Notes: a model not told the origin generated them from the sequence alone. Positions 1-8,048 are shown, numbered from the stretch's first letter. The stretch is 29,669 nucleotides of DNA from CAZIKB01 sp964539665 (GCA_964539665.1 CAZIKB010000081.1:1-29669); one strand, 5' to 3'. Numbers and translations: made by a program.

Positions 1-76
1 TATTACAAAATACTAAATTAAAAGATTGTATAATGCAATATTTTGACACTACGTTCGCCAAAAGGGGGAGCGAAAA

Positions 77-1240
77 ATGAAAAAGAGAATCAGATGGCTG
101 ATTTTAGCTTTGTTGGCAATAGGCCTATTTGCAAGATGTCAATCAGAAAGTATAGTACTGAGAATTACTGTTGAAAATCCTCTGGAGATCGTCCGAGCCA
201 GCGAAACTATTGTCATTAAGTTAAAAGACATCAAGGATAGAATACCAGCAATTAATCCCGTGCTGTTGCAGATCTCAGAAGCAAATTCAGGCGCTGTCCG
301 GGTCTCACAACTTGTTGATAACGATGAAGATGGTGAACATGATGATCTTCTTTTTCAGGCAGATTTTACGGCTGGAGAAACCAGGACATTTTTAATTCGT
401 GAAAATGCAGAGAAAACAGCCCACAAACCAGAATCCAAGGTCTACGCTAAATTTGTGCCCACCCGAATGGATGATTTTGCCTGGGAAAATGACCGCATTG
501 CTTACCGGATGTACGGGCCGGCGCTCCAGGCTACCGGCGAAATAAGCAGCGGTGTGGATGTGTGGGTAAAAAGTGTCCGTCACCTGATTTTAGATAAATG
601 GTACCAGTCCGGCAATGATTATCACACAGACCATGGTGAAGGCCTCGATTACTACAAAGTTGGCCCCAGTTGCGGTTGTGGCGGCAGTGCGGTATGGGAT
701 GGCAAACAGCTCATTCCTTCTAAAAACTTCACTGATTGGAAGATAATTGCTAACGGTCCAATCCGAACGATTTTCGTGCTTGCTTACGCACCGTGGGATT
801 TTAACGGGACTCAAATCTCAGAAGTTAAAAGAATTAGCCTCGATGCAGGCCAAAATCTGAACCGATTCGAAAGTTTCTTCTCAGCAGACGAAGATGCGAA
901 AGAATTGACCTGCGCTATTGGTATTGTCAGACGTGAGGGAGAGGGCGACACCGCATCTGATTTAGCGAAAGGCTGGCTTGGGTACTGGGAGCCAGGTCAT
1001 AAAAAGTATGGAAACACAGGTTGCGGCATTGTAGTCAATCCATCCAGGATAATAGAAATTAAGGAAATTGACAATCATAACCTGGTAATCGCAAAGGGTG
1101 AATCCGGGAAACCTGTTGTGTACTTTGCCGGTGCAGCTTGGTCGAAAAGTGGCGATTTTGCAAATGCACAACAATGGTATAAGTATATGGAGGAATTTGC
1201 TTTAAGTTTGCAATCGCCAATAAAAGTACAAATTCAATAA
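77..1240 (+). CDS. DUF4861-family exported protein of pectin/uronate loci
   Basis: A 387-residue protein with an N-terminal export signal (KKR, then a hydrophobic stretch at about residues 7-19) and a Cys at 21. The Cys suggests a lipoprotein, but the residue before it is Arg rather than Gly/Ala/Ser, so lipidation is uncertain. The rest resembles DUF4861 proteins, which recur beside pectate and uronate genes; no reaction is established for them to my knowledge. A Gly/Cys-rich segment near residues 199-203 (CGCGG) and conserved-looking Trp and His residues hint at a beta-rich carbohydrate-active fold, which is inference. The start has a strong Shine-Dalgarno (GGGGGAG, 64-70). A small inverted repeat, TTCGC (54-58) and GCGAA (70-74), loops out that ribosome site. 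KduI follows after a 185-bp spacer on the same strand. Confidence 0.72.
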   Translation: MKKRIRWLILALLAIGLFARCQSESIVLRITVENPLEIVRASETIVIKLKDIKDRIPAINPVLLQISEANSGAVRVSQLVDNDEDGEHDDLLFQADFTAGETRTFLIRENAEKTAHKPESKVYAKFVPTRMDDFAWENDRIAYRMYGPALQATGEISSGVDVWVKSVRHLILDKWYQSGNDYHTDHGEGLDYYKVGPSCGCGGSAVWDGKQLIPSKNFTDWKIIANGPIRTIFVLAYAPWDFNGTQISEVKRISLDAGQNLNRFESFFSADEDAKELTCAIGIVRREGEGDTASDLAKGWLGYWEPGHKKYGNTGCGIVVNPSRIIEIKEIDNHNLVIAKGESGKPVVYFAGAAWSKSGDFANAQQWYKYMEEFALSLQSPIKVQIQ

Positions 1241-1350
1241 ATTGGGTTTGACCAACAAAAATCTTGCTGCTATTTAGTGTCTGAACGAAAACTCGGGAAT
1301 GACAAGTAAGACCAGTTTTCATCCTGCTGCTATTTAGTTTCTATCTTTCG
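1241..1350. repeat. Direct repeat (60-bp period) with a TGTCATTCCCGAG-type repeat remnant
   Basis: The spacer before kduI holds two 22-bp copies differing at two positions, at 1261-1282 and 1321-1342, sharing the core TGCTGCTATTTAGT. Between them lies CTCGGGAATGACA (1292-1304), the reverse complement of the hairpin arm found downstream of dctQ (4556-4568). The spacer starts with AATTGGGTT at the stop codon, as the dctQ spacer also does. It looks like remains of a short dispersed repeat or a local duplication. Two copies are too few for a CRISPR. Confidence 0.55.
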
Positions 1351-1425
1351 AAATTTAGACAAAGGGTAAATTTTAGTATAAAGATTTATAGAATATAAAA
1401 TTCAATTTGAAATTTAGGAGGTACC

Positions 1426-2259
1426 ATGGATGTGAGATATTCACCTAACCCTGAAACATATAAAAGAATGACAACGGACGAGCTTAGAAAATATTTCCTC
1501 GTCGATAGTCTTTTTGAACAGGATAAAATTTATACGCTGTATTCGGATGCGGATCGTGCCATTGTCGGCTCGGCAGTTCCGACTCGTAAGCCGTTAAAGC
1601 TCGTCAGCAGTAAAAAAGAAATGGCAGCAGACTATTTTGCCGAAAGGCGTGAAATAGGCATAATTAACATCGGCAAAAAGGGTTTGATTACGGCAGACGG
1701 CACGGATTATAATATGACCTACCATGATGCCCTGTATATTAGCCGCGGGACAAAAGATATCGAATTCAGGAGCGCTAATCCGAATGAGCCGGCGGCATTT
1801 TATATCCTGAGTTATCCTGCCCACGCAGCATACCCTACGACGCATACGAAATTTTCAGATGGGGAGTCAACATTGCTTGGTACAGATGAGGATGCCAACA
1901 CCAGAATCCTGACTAAGCTCATTCATCCTGACGGCATAAAGAGCTGCCAGCTTGTCATGGGCATAACCGAGCTTCACGAGGGCTGCGTCTGGAACACGAT
2001 GTCAGCTCACACCCATCCTCGAAGAACCGAGGTTTACCTGTATTACAACCTTGATGAAAATGCCCGCATGTTTCATTTTTTTGGAGAACCGGACGAAACC
2101 CGGCACCTGGTCATCCGCAACAGGCAGGCCGTCATCAGTCCGAGCTGGTCGATTCACTGCGGCGCGGCTACCAGGAAATATTCGTTTATCTGGGGCATGG
2201 GCGGTGAAAACCAGGCATTTGCGGACATGGATTTTGTTGACATGAACAGGTTGAGATAG
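1426..2259 (+). CDS. kduI: 5-keto-4-deoxyuronate isomerase KduI
   Basis: 4-Deoxy-L-threo-5-hexosulose-uronate ketol-isomerase. It converts the keto form of unsaturated galacturonate released by pectate lyases and oligogalacturonate lyases to 3-deoxy-D-glycero-2,5-hexodiulosonate, the KduD substrate. Its 277 residues match the family length (278 in E. coli). The cupin metal site is visible: H195 and H197 in the HTHPRRTE motif, E202, and H244 in SIHCG, aligning with E. coli H196/H198/E203/H245. The N-terminus (MDVRYSPNPE) is also typical. The start is fixed by AGGAGG seven bases upstream. kduD follows after 12 bp, so the pair is an operon. Cytoplasmic enzyme. Confidence 0.96.
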   Translation: MDVRYSPNPETYKRMTTDELRKYFLVDSLFEQDKIYTLYSDADRAIVGSAVPTRKPLKLVSSKKEMAADYFAERREIGIINIGKKGLITADGTDYNMTYHDALYISRGTKDIEFRSANPNEPAAFYILSYPAHAAYPTTHTKFSDGESTLLGTDEDANTRILTKLIHPDGIKSCQLVMGITELHEGCVWNTMSAHTHPRRTEVYLYYNLDENARMFHFFGEPDETRHLVIRNRQAVISPSWSIHCGAATRKYSFIWGMGGENQAFADMDFVDMNRLR

Positions 2260-2271
2260 GAGAAAGTAAAG

Positions 2272-3033
2272 ATGATTTTAGATAAATTTAAACTCGATGG
2301 CCAAACTGCCCTGGTGACGGGCTGCAATCGTGGAATTGGCAAAGCTTGTGCCCTGGCTCTGGCCGAAGCTGGCGCCGACATCATTGGTGTTTCCCGGAGC
2401 GGGGAACTTGACACCACGGCTGCCGATGTGCAAAAAATTGGCAGAACTTTCAAAGGATATAAATGCGATTTTGCTAACAGAAATGCGCTTCATTCATTTA
2501 TAAAATCAGTAAAATCTGATTTTTCCCGCATCAATATTTTAGTAAATAACGCCGGCACCATTATGCGCAAACCGGCCGCTGAACATCCGGACGAGTATTG
2601 GGACAAAGTAATTGAAGTGAATCTCAACTCGCAGTTCGTGCTGAGCCGGGAAATAGGTAAAGAGATGGTAGCCAGAGGAAGCGGAAAAATCGTCTTCATT
2701 GCTTCCATGCTTTCATTTCAAGGCGGCATAACGATTCCGGGATACGCTGCCAGTAAAGGCGGCATAAAAATTCTGACCATGGCGCTGTCGAACGAATGGG
2801 CATCGAGGGGTGTGAATGTGAATGCGGTTGCTCCCGGATACATTGCAACCGATAATACCCAGGCATTACGCGAAGATCCAGTCAGGAACAAAGCGATTCT
2901 TGAGCGCGTTCCGGCTGGCCGATGGGGTAATCCCGATGATTTAGTCGGAGCGGTTGTGTTCCTGAGTTCTGCTGCGTCCGATTATGTAAATGGTGCGACG
3001 TTCGTGGTTGATGGTGGCTGGATGGGTAGATAG
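2272..3033 (+). CDS. kduD: 2-dehydro-3-deoxy-D-gluconate 5-dehydrogenase KduD (SDR)
   Basis: Classical short-chain dehydrogenase of 253 residues. It reduces 3-deoxy-D-glycero-2,5-hexodiulosonate to 2-keto-3-deoxygluconate with NAD(P)H. Visible motifs are the Rossmann TGCNRGIG (16-23), NNAG (92-95), catalytic S145, Y158 and K162 (YxxxK in YAASK), and a C-terminal VVDGGW. The position directly behind kduI makes the assignment much firmer than SDR homology alone. An AGGAG site precedes the start. Its stop lies 25 bp before the dctP start, consistent with one kduI-kduD-TRAP transcript. A general 3-oxoacyl-type SDR is the alternative on sequence alone. Confidence 0.93.
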   Translation: MILDKFKLDGQTALVTGCNRGIGKACALALAEAGADIIGVSRSGELDTTAADVQKIGRTFKGYKCDFANRNALHSFIKSVKSDFSRINILVNNAGTIMRKPAAEHPDEYWDKVIEVNLNSQFVLSREIGKEMVARGSGKIVFIASMLSFQGGITIPGYAASKGGIKILTMALSNEWASRGVNVNAVAPGYIATDNTQALREDPVRNKAILERVPAGRWGNPDDLVGAVVFLSSAASDYVNGATFVVDGGWMGR

Positions 3034-3058
3034 ATTTAAGACTCAAATTGAGGATAAA

Positions 3059-4051
3059 ATGAAATCGAACACTACATTATTATTTACGCTAGTAACACTT
3101 ATTCTGTCATTGTTATGGATTTGTGGATGCAGTAAATCCTCCCAAATCGAAGCAATAAAGCTCGGTCATGGTCTGGACATACAGCATCCTGTGCATCAGG
3201 CAATGGTTTACATGGCAGAAAAGGCCCTGGAGAAATCCGCAGGAAAACTTCGAATCGATATTTACCCGAGCCAGCAATTAGGCACGGAGCGCGAATGTGT
3301 TGAACTTCTGCAAATCGGCAGTCTTGGCATGACTAAAGTATCTTCGAGCGTGCTGGAAAGCTTTTTACCATCATTTAAAGTGTTTAGCCTGCCTTATGTT
3401 TTCAGAGACGAGAAACACAAGTTTAAAGTATTGGAAGGTGAAATCGGCAAAAGACTTTTGTTGAGTGGCGAGCCCTTTCTGGTAAGAGGCCTGTGTTATT
3501 ACGATGCTGGCAGCCGAAGTTTTTATACAAAAGAAAAGCCCATAAATTCCCCGGATGATTTGGATGGACTGAAAATCAGGGTGCAGGAAAGCGCTACTTC
3601 AGTGCGAATGGTAAATACATTAGGCGGCTCAGCCACGCCTATTGCCTGGGGTGAGCTTTATACTGCTTTGCAGCAGGGGGTCGTAGATGGAGCTGAAAAT
3701 AATTATCCCAGCTTTTACACTTCAAAGCACTATGAGGTATGCAAATATTATTCAATTGACGAGCATACTTCAGTTCCTGATGTGCTAATCATCAGCACAA
3801 GCATCTGGAATAAGCTTTCTGAGCAAGGGAAAATCTGGCTGCAGGAAGCAGTGGATGAATCTTATGAATATCAGAAAAAATTATGGAAAGAGGCATCTGA
3901 AAAGGCATTGGAAGAAGTTCAGAAGGCAGGTGTGGAGGTAATATATCCAGATAAAGCCCCCTTTGAAAAAAAGGTGCAGAAATTGTATGATGAATATAAA
4001 AATGAACCGGCAGTTTATAATTTATTAACAGAAATCAAAAGTGTAGAGTAG
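3059..4051 (+). CDS. dctP: TRAP transporter solute-binding protein, DctP family
   Basis: A 330-residue extracytoplasmic binding protein. The chosen start (3059) gives a lipoprotein signal peptide: charged MK, a hydrophobic stretch to about residue 20, lipobox ICGC with Cys24, then a Ser/Lys linker. GAGG lies just upstream. A longer in-frame start at 2990 inside kduD would add 23 polar residues before the signal and is rejected. DctP features include ERECVELLQIG (about 78-88) and GLKIRVQES with R174, the position that usually salt-bridges the substrate carboxylate, followed by GGSATPIAWGELYTALQQGVVDGAEN. Given the neighbours, the ligand is probably an unsaturated or saturated uronate or an oligomer; that is inference. 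Confidence 0.93.
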   Translation: MKSNTTLLFTLVTLILSLLWICGCSKSSQIEAIKLGHGLDIQHPVHQAMVYMAEKALEKSAGKLRIDIYPSQQLGTERECVELLQIGSLGMTKVSSSVLESFLPSFKVFSLPYVFRDEKHKFKVLEGEIGKRLLLSGEPFLVRGLCYYDAGSRSFYTKEKPINSPDDLDGLKIRVQESATSVRMVNTLGGSATPIAWGELYTALQQGVVDGAENNYPSFYTSKHYEVCKYYSIDEHTSVPDVLIISTSIWNKLSEQGKIWLQEAVDESYEYQKKLWKEASEKALEEVQKAGVEVIYPDKAPFEKKVQKLYDEYKNEPAVYNLLTEIKSVE

Positions 4052-4053
4052 CG

Positions 4054-4536
4054 ATGCAAGAACTTAAAAAATCGGTAGATAAAATAATTGAACTGGCGCT
4101 GGTTATCCTGATGGGTGCGATGGTTCTGAATGTTTTGTGGCAGGTTTTTACAAGATTTGTGTTGAGGGATCCAAGTACATTTACAGATGAATTGGCGCGT
4201 TATCTTTTAATATGGCTTGGCATGCTGGGCGCCAGCTATGTCGTGGGCAGGAGGAGGCATCTGGCCATTGATTATGTTCTGAACAAATTTAAACCTTCAA
4301 AAAAGCGGTTCGTGGAGTTGTTTATTCAAGCTTCGGTTTTTTTCTTTGCGCTGTCGGCTATGGTGATTGGTGGGATTAAACTCGTATCACTGACTTTGTA
4401 TTTGCATCAAATCTCAGCGGCATTGCAAATTGAATTGGGTTATGTCTATTTAATAGTGCCAATCAGCGGCCTGTTGATTATGTTTTATTCGATGGAAATT
4501 TTTATGGAGACATTTCGGTCAAACAAAAACAGTTAA
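4054..4536 (+). CDS. dctQ: TRAP transporter small permease, DctQ family
   Basis: A 160-residue membrane protein with four hydrophobic segments (about residues 11-29, 45-66, 88-108, 128-148), the standard DctQ layout. A family-like stretch (QVFTRFVLRDPSTFTDELARYLLIWLGMLGASY) spans the first loop and second helix. It begins two bases after the dctP stop, so translation is likely coupled. It joins DctM to make the membrane domain of a sodium- or proton-driven TRAP uptake system. The dctM start is separated by an unusual 186-bp spacer. Confidence 0.93.
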   Translation: MQELKKSVDKIIELALVILMGAMVLNVLWQVFTRFVLRDPSTFTDELARYLLIWLGMLGASYVVGRRRHLAIDYVLNKFKPSKKRFVELFIQASVFFFALSAMVIGGIKLVSLTLYLHQISAALQIELGYVYLIVPISGLLIMFYSMEIFMETFRSNKNS

Positions 4537-4590
4537 TTGGGTTCTGTGGCTAAATGTCATTCCCGAGTGCTTTAATCGGGAATCCAATGA
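4535..4590. repeat. Dispersed-repeat hairpin TGTCATTCCCGA...TCGGGAATCC
   Basis: ATTCCCGA (4559-4566) pairs perfectly with TCGGGAAT (4576-4583) around a 9-base loop. The TGTCATTCCCG/CGGGAATCC style is shared with dispersed intergenic repeats seen in many bacteria (recalled, not searched). Its reverse complement arm lies at 1292-1304. It sits between dctQ and dctM, where TRAP genes are normally tightly packed, suggesting insertion into an operon. It could also act as a weak processing or attenuation hairpin. Confidence 0.6.
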
Positions 4591-4610
4591 GATAATTTAG
4601 GAGATGCCTG

Positions 4611-4736
4611 ATGAAAACATGCAGTCATTACACGACGACCGGCGTCAATTTTATCATTTTGCAACAGAAACTAATCATTAAATCTGTTATTAAAATGAAA
4701 TTTAAAAATAATCGGGATTCGTATGGAACTTACTGA
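4611..4736 (+). CDS. Possible small ORF (41 aa) overlapping the dctM start
   Basis: An ATG at 4611 has a well-placed AGGAG (4599-4603) and opens a 41-codon frame ending at TGA 4734-4736, 14 bases inside dctM in another frame. dctM itself has no clear Shine-Dalgarno, so this ORF could deliver ribosomes to it by coupling. The peptide (MKTCSHYTTTGVNFIILQQK...) is Lys-rich and resembles nothing I know. It may be only a by-product of repeat insertion in the spacer. Confidence 0.28.
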   Translation: MKTCSHYTTTGVNFIILQQKLIIKSVIKMKFKNNRDSYGTY

Positions 4737-6027
4737 GGTCTTTGTACTCGTTATCAGCTTTTTATTTCTATTAGGATTGGGTGTGCCTATTTCATTCAGC
4801 ATTGGAATATCAACTGTATTGACGATGTTACTGAGCATCGACACAATTCCAGCTTTGACCACGGTCGCGCAGCGAATGGCAACTGGAATCGACAGCTTTG
4901 CACTTCTGGCTATTCCGTTTTTTATCCTGGCCGGCCAGATGATGAACCAGGGCGGTATTGCCCGCCGGTTGATTGATTTTGCCAAAGTGTTGTTAGGCAG
5001 ACTGCCGGGCGGACTGGCATTTGTGAATATTATGGCTGCCATGTTTTTCGGCGCCATTTCCGGCTCGGCAGTGGCAGCGGCGTCCGCAATCGGCGGTTTT
5101 ATGGGGAAACGTATGGAAGCAGAAGGGTACGACAAAAACTTTAGCGCTGCTGTAAATATTACTTCTGCCACCACCGGTTTGATAATTCCGCCCAGCAACA
5201 TTTTAATTGTATATTCACTGGCCAGCGGCGGGGTATCTATTTCCGCGTTATTCATAGCCGGGTATATTCCGGGTATTTTAGTCGGACTGACTTTAATGAC
5301 AGTTGCCGGAGTTTATTCATTTAAACATGAATATCCCGTTGGTGATAGATTCACTATTAAGGAAGGCATTATTAAACTATTAGATGCTATTCCGAGCTTG
5401 TTGTTAATTATCATTGTCATTGGTGGTATAGTCGCGGGTTTTTTTACGGCAACAGAGGCGTCTGCGATTGCCGTACTTTATACTTTCATCTTGTCGATAG
5501 TCATTTACCGTGAAGTTAAAATTAAGGATTTACCTGATATCTTATTAGAGAGTGCGGCAACGACATCTGTTGTGATGCTATTAATTGGAGCTTCCATCGC
5601 CATGTCGTGGGTGATGGCTTATGCCAATATTCCACAAAACGTGACCGCTGCTTTGATTGGATTAACCGACAACCCGCTTATCATCCTGCTGTTGATAAAT
5701 TTTATTCTGCTGGCTGTGGGTACATTCATGGACATGACGCCGGCGGTGCTTATTTTCACGCCCATATTTCTACCGGTCGTTACGGCTCTGGGAATGGATC
5801 CCATTCATTTTGGTATCGTACTGGTTCTTAATTTAAGCATCGGCCTGTGTACGCCGCCCGTCGGGAGTGTTTTATTTGTTGGATGTGGCGTGGCAGATAC
5901 GACCATTGAGAAAGTCATCAAGCCGCTTTTACCGATGTTTTTAGCAATGCTTGTATCCTTGTTGCTGATTACTTATTTTGCTGAATTGAGTTTGTGGTTG
6001 CCGAGAGTTTTTGGATTATTGAATTAA
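4723..6027 (+). CDS. dctM: TRAP transporter large permease, DctM family
   Basis: A 434-residue, strongly hydrophobic protein with about 12 membrane segments and the typical MEL... start. Family hallmarks are the GVPISFSIG opening, a GAISGSAVAAASAIG loop (about residues 107-121), NITSATTGLIIPPSN, and the late segment GTFMDMTPAVLIFTPIFLPV followed by LSIGLCTPPVGS. It forms the substrate and ion translocation channel with DctQ. The full length and an intact set of motifs indicate a working transporter. A 186-bp spacer with a repeat hairpin and a possible small ORF separates it from dctQ, which may affect stoichiometry. Fused DctQM proteins are excluded because DctQ is separate. Confidence 0.94.
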   Translation: MELTEVFVLVISFLFLLGLGVPISFSIGISTVLTMLLSIDTIPALTTVAQRMATGIDSFALLAIPFFILAGQMMNQGGIARRLIDFAKVLLGRLPGGLAFVNIMAAMFFGAISGSAVAAASAIGGFMGKRMEAEGYDKNFSAAVNITSATTGLIIPPSNILIVYSLASGGVSISALFIAGYIPGILVGLTLMTVAGVYSFKHEYPVGDRFTIKEGIIKLLDAIPSLLLIIIVIGGIVAGFFTATEASAIAVLYTFILSIVIYREVKIKDLPDILLESAATTSVVMLLIGASIAMSWVMAYANIPQNVTAALIGLTDNPLIILLLINFILLAVGTFMDMTPAVLIFTPIFLPVVTALGMDPIHFGIVLVLNLSIGLCTPPVGSVLFVGCGVADTTIEKVIKPLLPMFLAMLVSLLLITYFAELSLWLPRVFGLLN

Positions 6028-6132
6028 ATATATTATCTTGTGAATATGGTCTTCGTGAGAAATTGACAAGAATTATTCCCCAGAAATAAGGTTAGATTTT
6101 ATTAGTGTGGAAAATTAGAATATAAGGTAAAC

Positions 6133-6777
6133 ATGAACAGAGCGCAAATTATCCAAAAAATCTTTATGGATGGAGCGGTCGCGGTTATCCGGATGGCCGA
6201 TTCCAACAAATTGATGAAAGTTGCCGAGGCCATTCATAAAGGCGGTGTTTCTTCAATTGAAATTACGATGACCACCCCGAATGCCTTGCGAGTTATTGAA
6301 GAGTGCAGCCGGGAGCTGGCTGGCAGCATTCTGCTTGGTGTGGGTACAGTTTTGGATTCTGAAACTGCCCGCCTGGCTATACTTTCCGGTGCAAAATATG
6401 TGGTGAGTCCTGTTTTAAAACCTGAGATTATTCAGACCGCCCACAGGTACGACATTCCCTGCATTCCCGGCGCTTTCACCCCAACTGAAATCCTGCAAGC
6501 TCATGAGCAGGGAGCAGACATAGTTAAAGTTTTCCCGGCTGATGTGGTGGGTATGGCCTTTTTTAAAGCAGTAAAAGCGCCTATGCCACATGTTAATTTA
6601 ATGCCCACGGGTGGTGTATCTTTAACCAATGCCGGCGATTGGCTGAAGGCCGGGGCTTGCGCCGTCGGTGTTGGCAGTGCTTTGTTAGATAAAAAAGCCA
6701 TCGCCGGGGAGAAGTATGAGATTTTAACGGAAAATGCCAGAATTTTAAAACAAAGTATTTTAGAAGCTCAGAAATAA
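6133..6777 (+). CDS. eda: 2-dehydro-3-deoxyphosphogluconate (KDPG) aldolase
   Basis: Class I aldolase of 214 residues that splits KDPG into pyruvate and glyceraldehyde 3-phosphate, the last step of the KduI/KduD route and of Entner-Doudoroff. The Schiff-base lysine is K132 in VKVFP. E43 (in SIEITM) and R20 (in AVIR) match the catalytic Glu and phosphate-site Arg of the family. The GVGTVLD, GAFTPTEI and MPTGGV motifs are all present and in order. An AAGG site precedes the start. KDG kinase, needed to make its substrate from KDG, is not in the window. Some members also cleave KHG; the locus favours KDPG. Confidence 0.95.
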   Translation: MNRAQIIQKIFMDGAVAVIRMADSNKLMKVAEAIHKGGVSSIEITMTTPNALRVIEECSRELAGSILLGVGTVLDSETARLAILSGAKYVVSPVLKPEIIQTAHRYDIPCIPGAFTPTEILQAHEQGADIVKVFPADVVGMAFFKAVKAPMPHVNLMPTGGVSLTNAGDWLKAGACAVGVGSALLDKKAIAGEKYEILTENARILKQSILEAQK

Positions 6778-6997
6778 ACCGGCAGCTTATACACGGATTA
6801 TAGCAATTTGTATAATTTATGTCCTGTTTACTATGCCTGCGTGGACGAAGTATCCTCATCGCCACTTACCCTGACCGAATGCGCAAAAATTATTATTGTT
6901 CTTGATTCTTTACTAATTTATATTTATATTACCGAACCGATTCAATTAATAGTATGAAAAAACTTATAAGCTATTAAAAATATTGAATATAAAAATA
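6778..6997. other. AT-rich spacer before the regulator gene
   Basis: No coding frame of note. A weak inverted repeat, TTATACA (6787-6793) and TGTATAA (6809-6815), follows the eda stop and could be a poor terminator, though no T-run follows it. The remainder is AT-rich and presumably holds the promoter of the LacI-type gene; no convincing -35/-10 pair was picked out. Confidence 0.35.
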
Positions 6998-7013
6998 TTA
7001 TAACCGTTTTAGT
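6998..7013. promoter_or_regulatory. Candidate LacI/GalR-type operator
   Basis: The stretch TTATAACCGTTTTAGT contains TAACCGTTTT, which fits the core TAANCGNTT of many LacI/GalR-family operators with a central CG. It ends three bases before the regulator's ATG, where binding would block the ribosome site, compatible with autoregulation. The outer positions do not match and no second clear copy was found before the other operons, so this stays tentative. Confidence 0.28.
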
Positions 7014-7016
7014 GAG

Positions 7017-8021
7017 ATGGAAATAAAAATCGACGATGTTGCAAAGTTGGCGAATGTGTCAAAAGCCACTGTCTCGGCTGTCATGAACAACAAACCGGGT
7101 GTGTCGGCGCAAACCCGTGAAAACGTTCTGAAAATTGTAAAAAAATTCAACTATCGACCCAACCAGGTGGCACGCTCATTGTCTATTCGTGCTACTAAAA
7201 GTATTGGACTGGTTATTAAAGAAATTGACAATCCCTATTATGCTAAAATCATGCGAGGCGTCTTCGATACCTGTACCAAGAAAGACTATACTGTTTTATT
7301 GGGGAGTTCAGAGTTAACGTTTTCCCAGGAGTTGCAAAGTATTGAAACCCTCGTTAACCAGCGTGTGGATGGCCTGATAATTTCACCACTACAAGGCGAA
7401 GGTAGTGATTTTAGTTGTCTGGCGGAGTTGATTAGAATGAAGTATCCGCTGGTTATGCTTAATGAGGTGATTAACTTTCCAACGAATGTTGTTAACATTA
7501 GAAATGTTGATGCGGCTTACAAGGCCGTTTCTTATTTAATTACAAAAGGGCACCGCAAAATAGCCTATTTTACAGGGCCCGAAAACTCTTCCCACAGTAT
7601 TGACAGGATGGAAGGTTTCAATAAGGCATTAATCGAGCATAATCTTCTATTAAATAATAAGTATCTTTTGGCTGCGGGATCATATATAGAAAACGGTTAC
7701 CAAAAAGGCAAAGAGTTCTTTCAAACCATTAACGATTCGCCGACAGCCGTTTTTTGCTATAATGACCTGGTGGCGATAGGATTGATAAACGCACTTTTAG
7801 AGATGAACATTAAAGTACCTGAAGACGTTGCTGTAATTGGATTTGATAATATTGATTTTTGTAAGTCTGCCAAGATTCCACTCACAACAGTCCTTAATCC
7901 CGCCTATAAAATTGGAGAGGCGGCCACGGAGTTGTTGATAAAACAAATTAATTGCAAAGAGCATACTCTTTCTGAAAGCATTATTCTTGATACTTATTTA
8001 GTGAAGAGAAATTCTGCTTAA
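7017..8021 (+). CDS. LacI-family transcriptional regulator
   Basis: A 334-residue repressor. The N-terminal helix-turn-helix (residues about 5-24, IDDVAKLANVSKATVSAVMN) and hinge helix (RPNQVARSL, about 47-55) are standard LacI features. A periplasmic-binding-protein-like sugar domain follows with DGLIISPL, AVFCYNDLVAIGLI and VAVIGFDNIDF motifs. Full length for the family (about 330-340). The gene lies between eda and uxaE and is 27 bp upstream of uxaE, so it probably controls the uronate genes with KDG, KDPG or a uronate as effector (inference; KdgR-like proteins in several phyla are LacI-type). Confidence 0.92.
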   Translation: MEIKIDDVAKLANVSKATVSAVMNNKPGVSAQTRENVLKIVKKFNYRPNQVARSLSIRATKSIGLVIKEIDNPYYAKIMRGVFDTCTKKDYTVLLGSSELTFSQELQSIETLVNQRVDGLIISPLQGEGSDFSCLAELIRMKYPLVMLNEVINFPTNVVNIRNVDAAYKAVSYLITKGHRKIAYFTGPENSSHSIDRMEGFNKALIEHNLLLNNKYLLAAGSYIENGYQKGKEFFQTINDSPTAVFCYNDLVAIGLINALLEMNIKVPEDVAVIGFDNIDFCKSAKIPLTTVLNPAYKIGEAATELLIKQINCKEHTLSESIILDTYLVKRNSA

Positions 8022-8048
8022 ATCTGTCACGCAAACCGGAGAATTAAA

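Noticed and set aside
29..34. TATAAT as a -10 box for the first gene.
   Set aside because: No acceptable -35 at 16-18 bp, and such hexamers are common by chance in this AT-rich sequence; FCB-group promoters may also differ.
1261..1342. CRISPR-like repeat-spacer arrangement.
   Set aside because: Only two 22-bp copies, not palindromic, with no cas genes; better explained by a local duplication or repeat remnant.
2990..3058. Upstream in-frame start for the DctP gene inside kduD.
   Set aside because: It would place 23 polar residues before a textbook lipoprotein signal; the ATG at 3059 has GAGG upstream.
6063..6068. TTGACA as a -35 box upstream of eda.
   Set aside because: No matching -10 at the right distance (ATAAGG at 17 bp) and no Bacteroides-type TAnnTTTG at the expected spacing.
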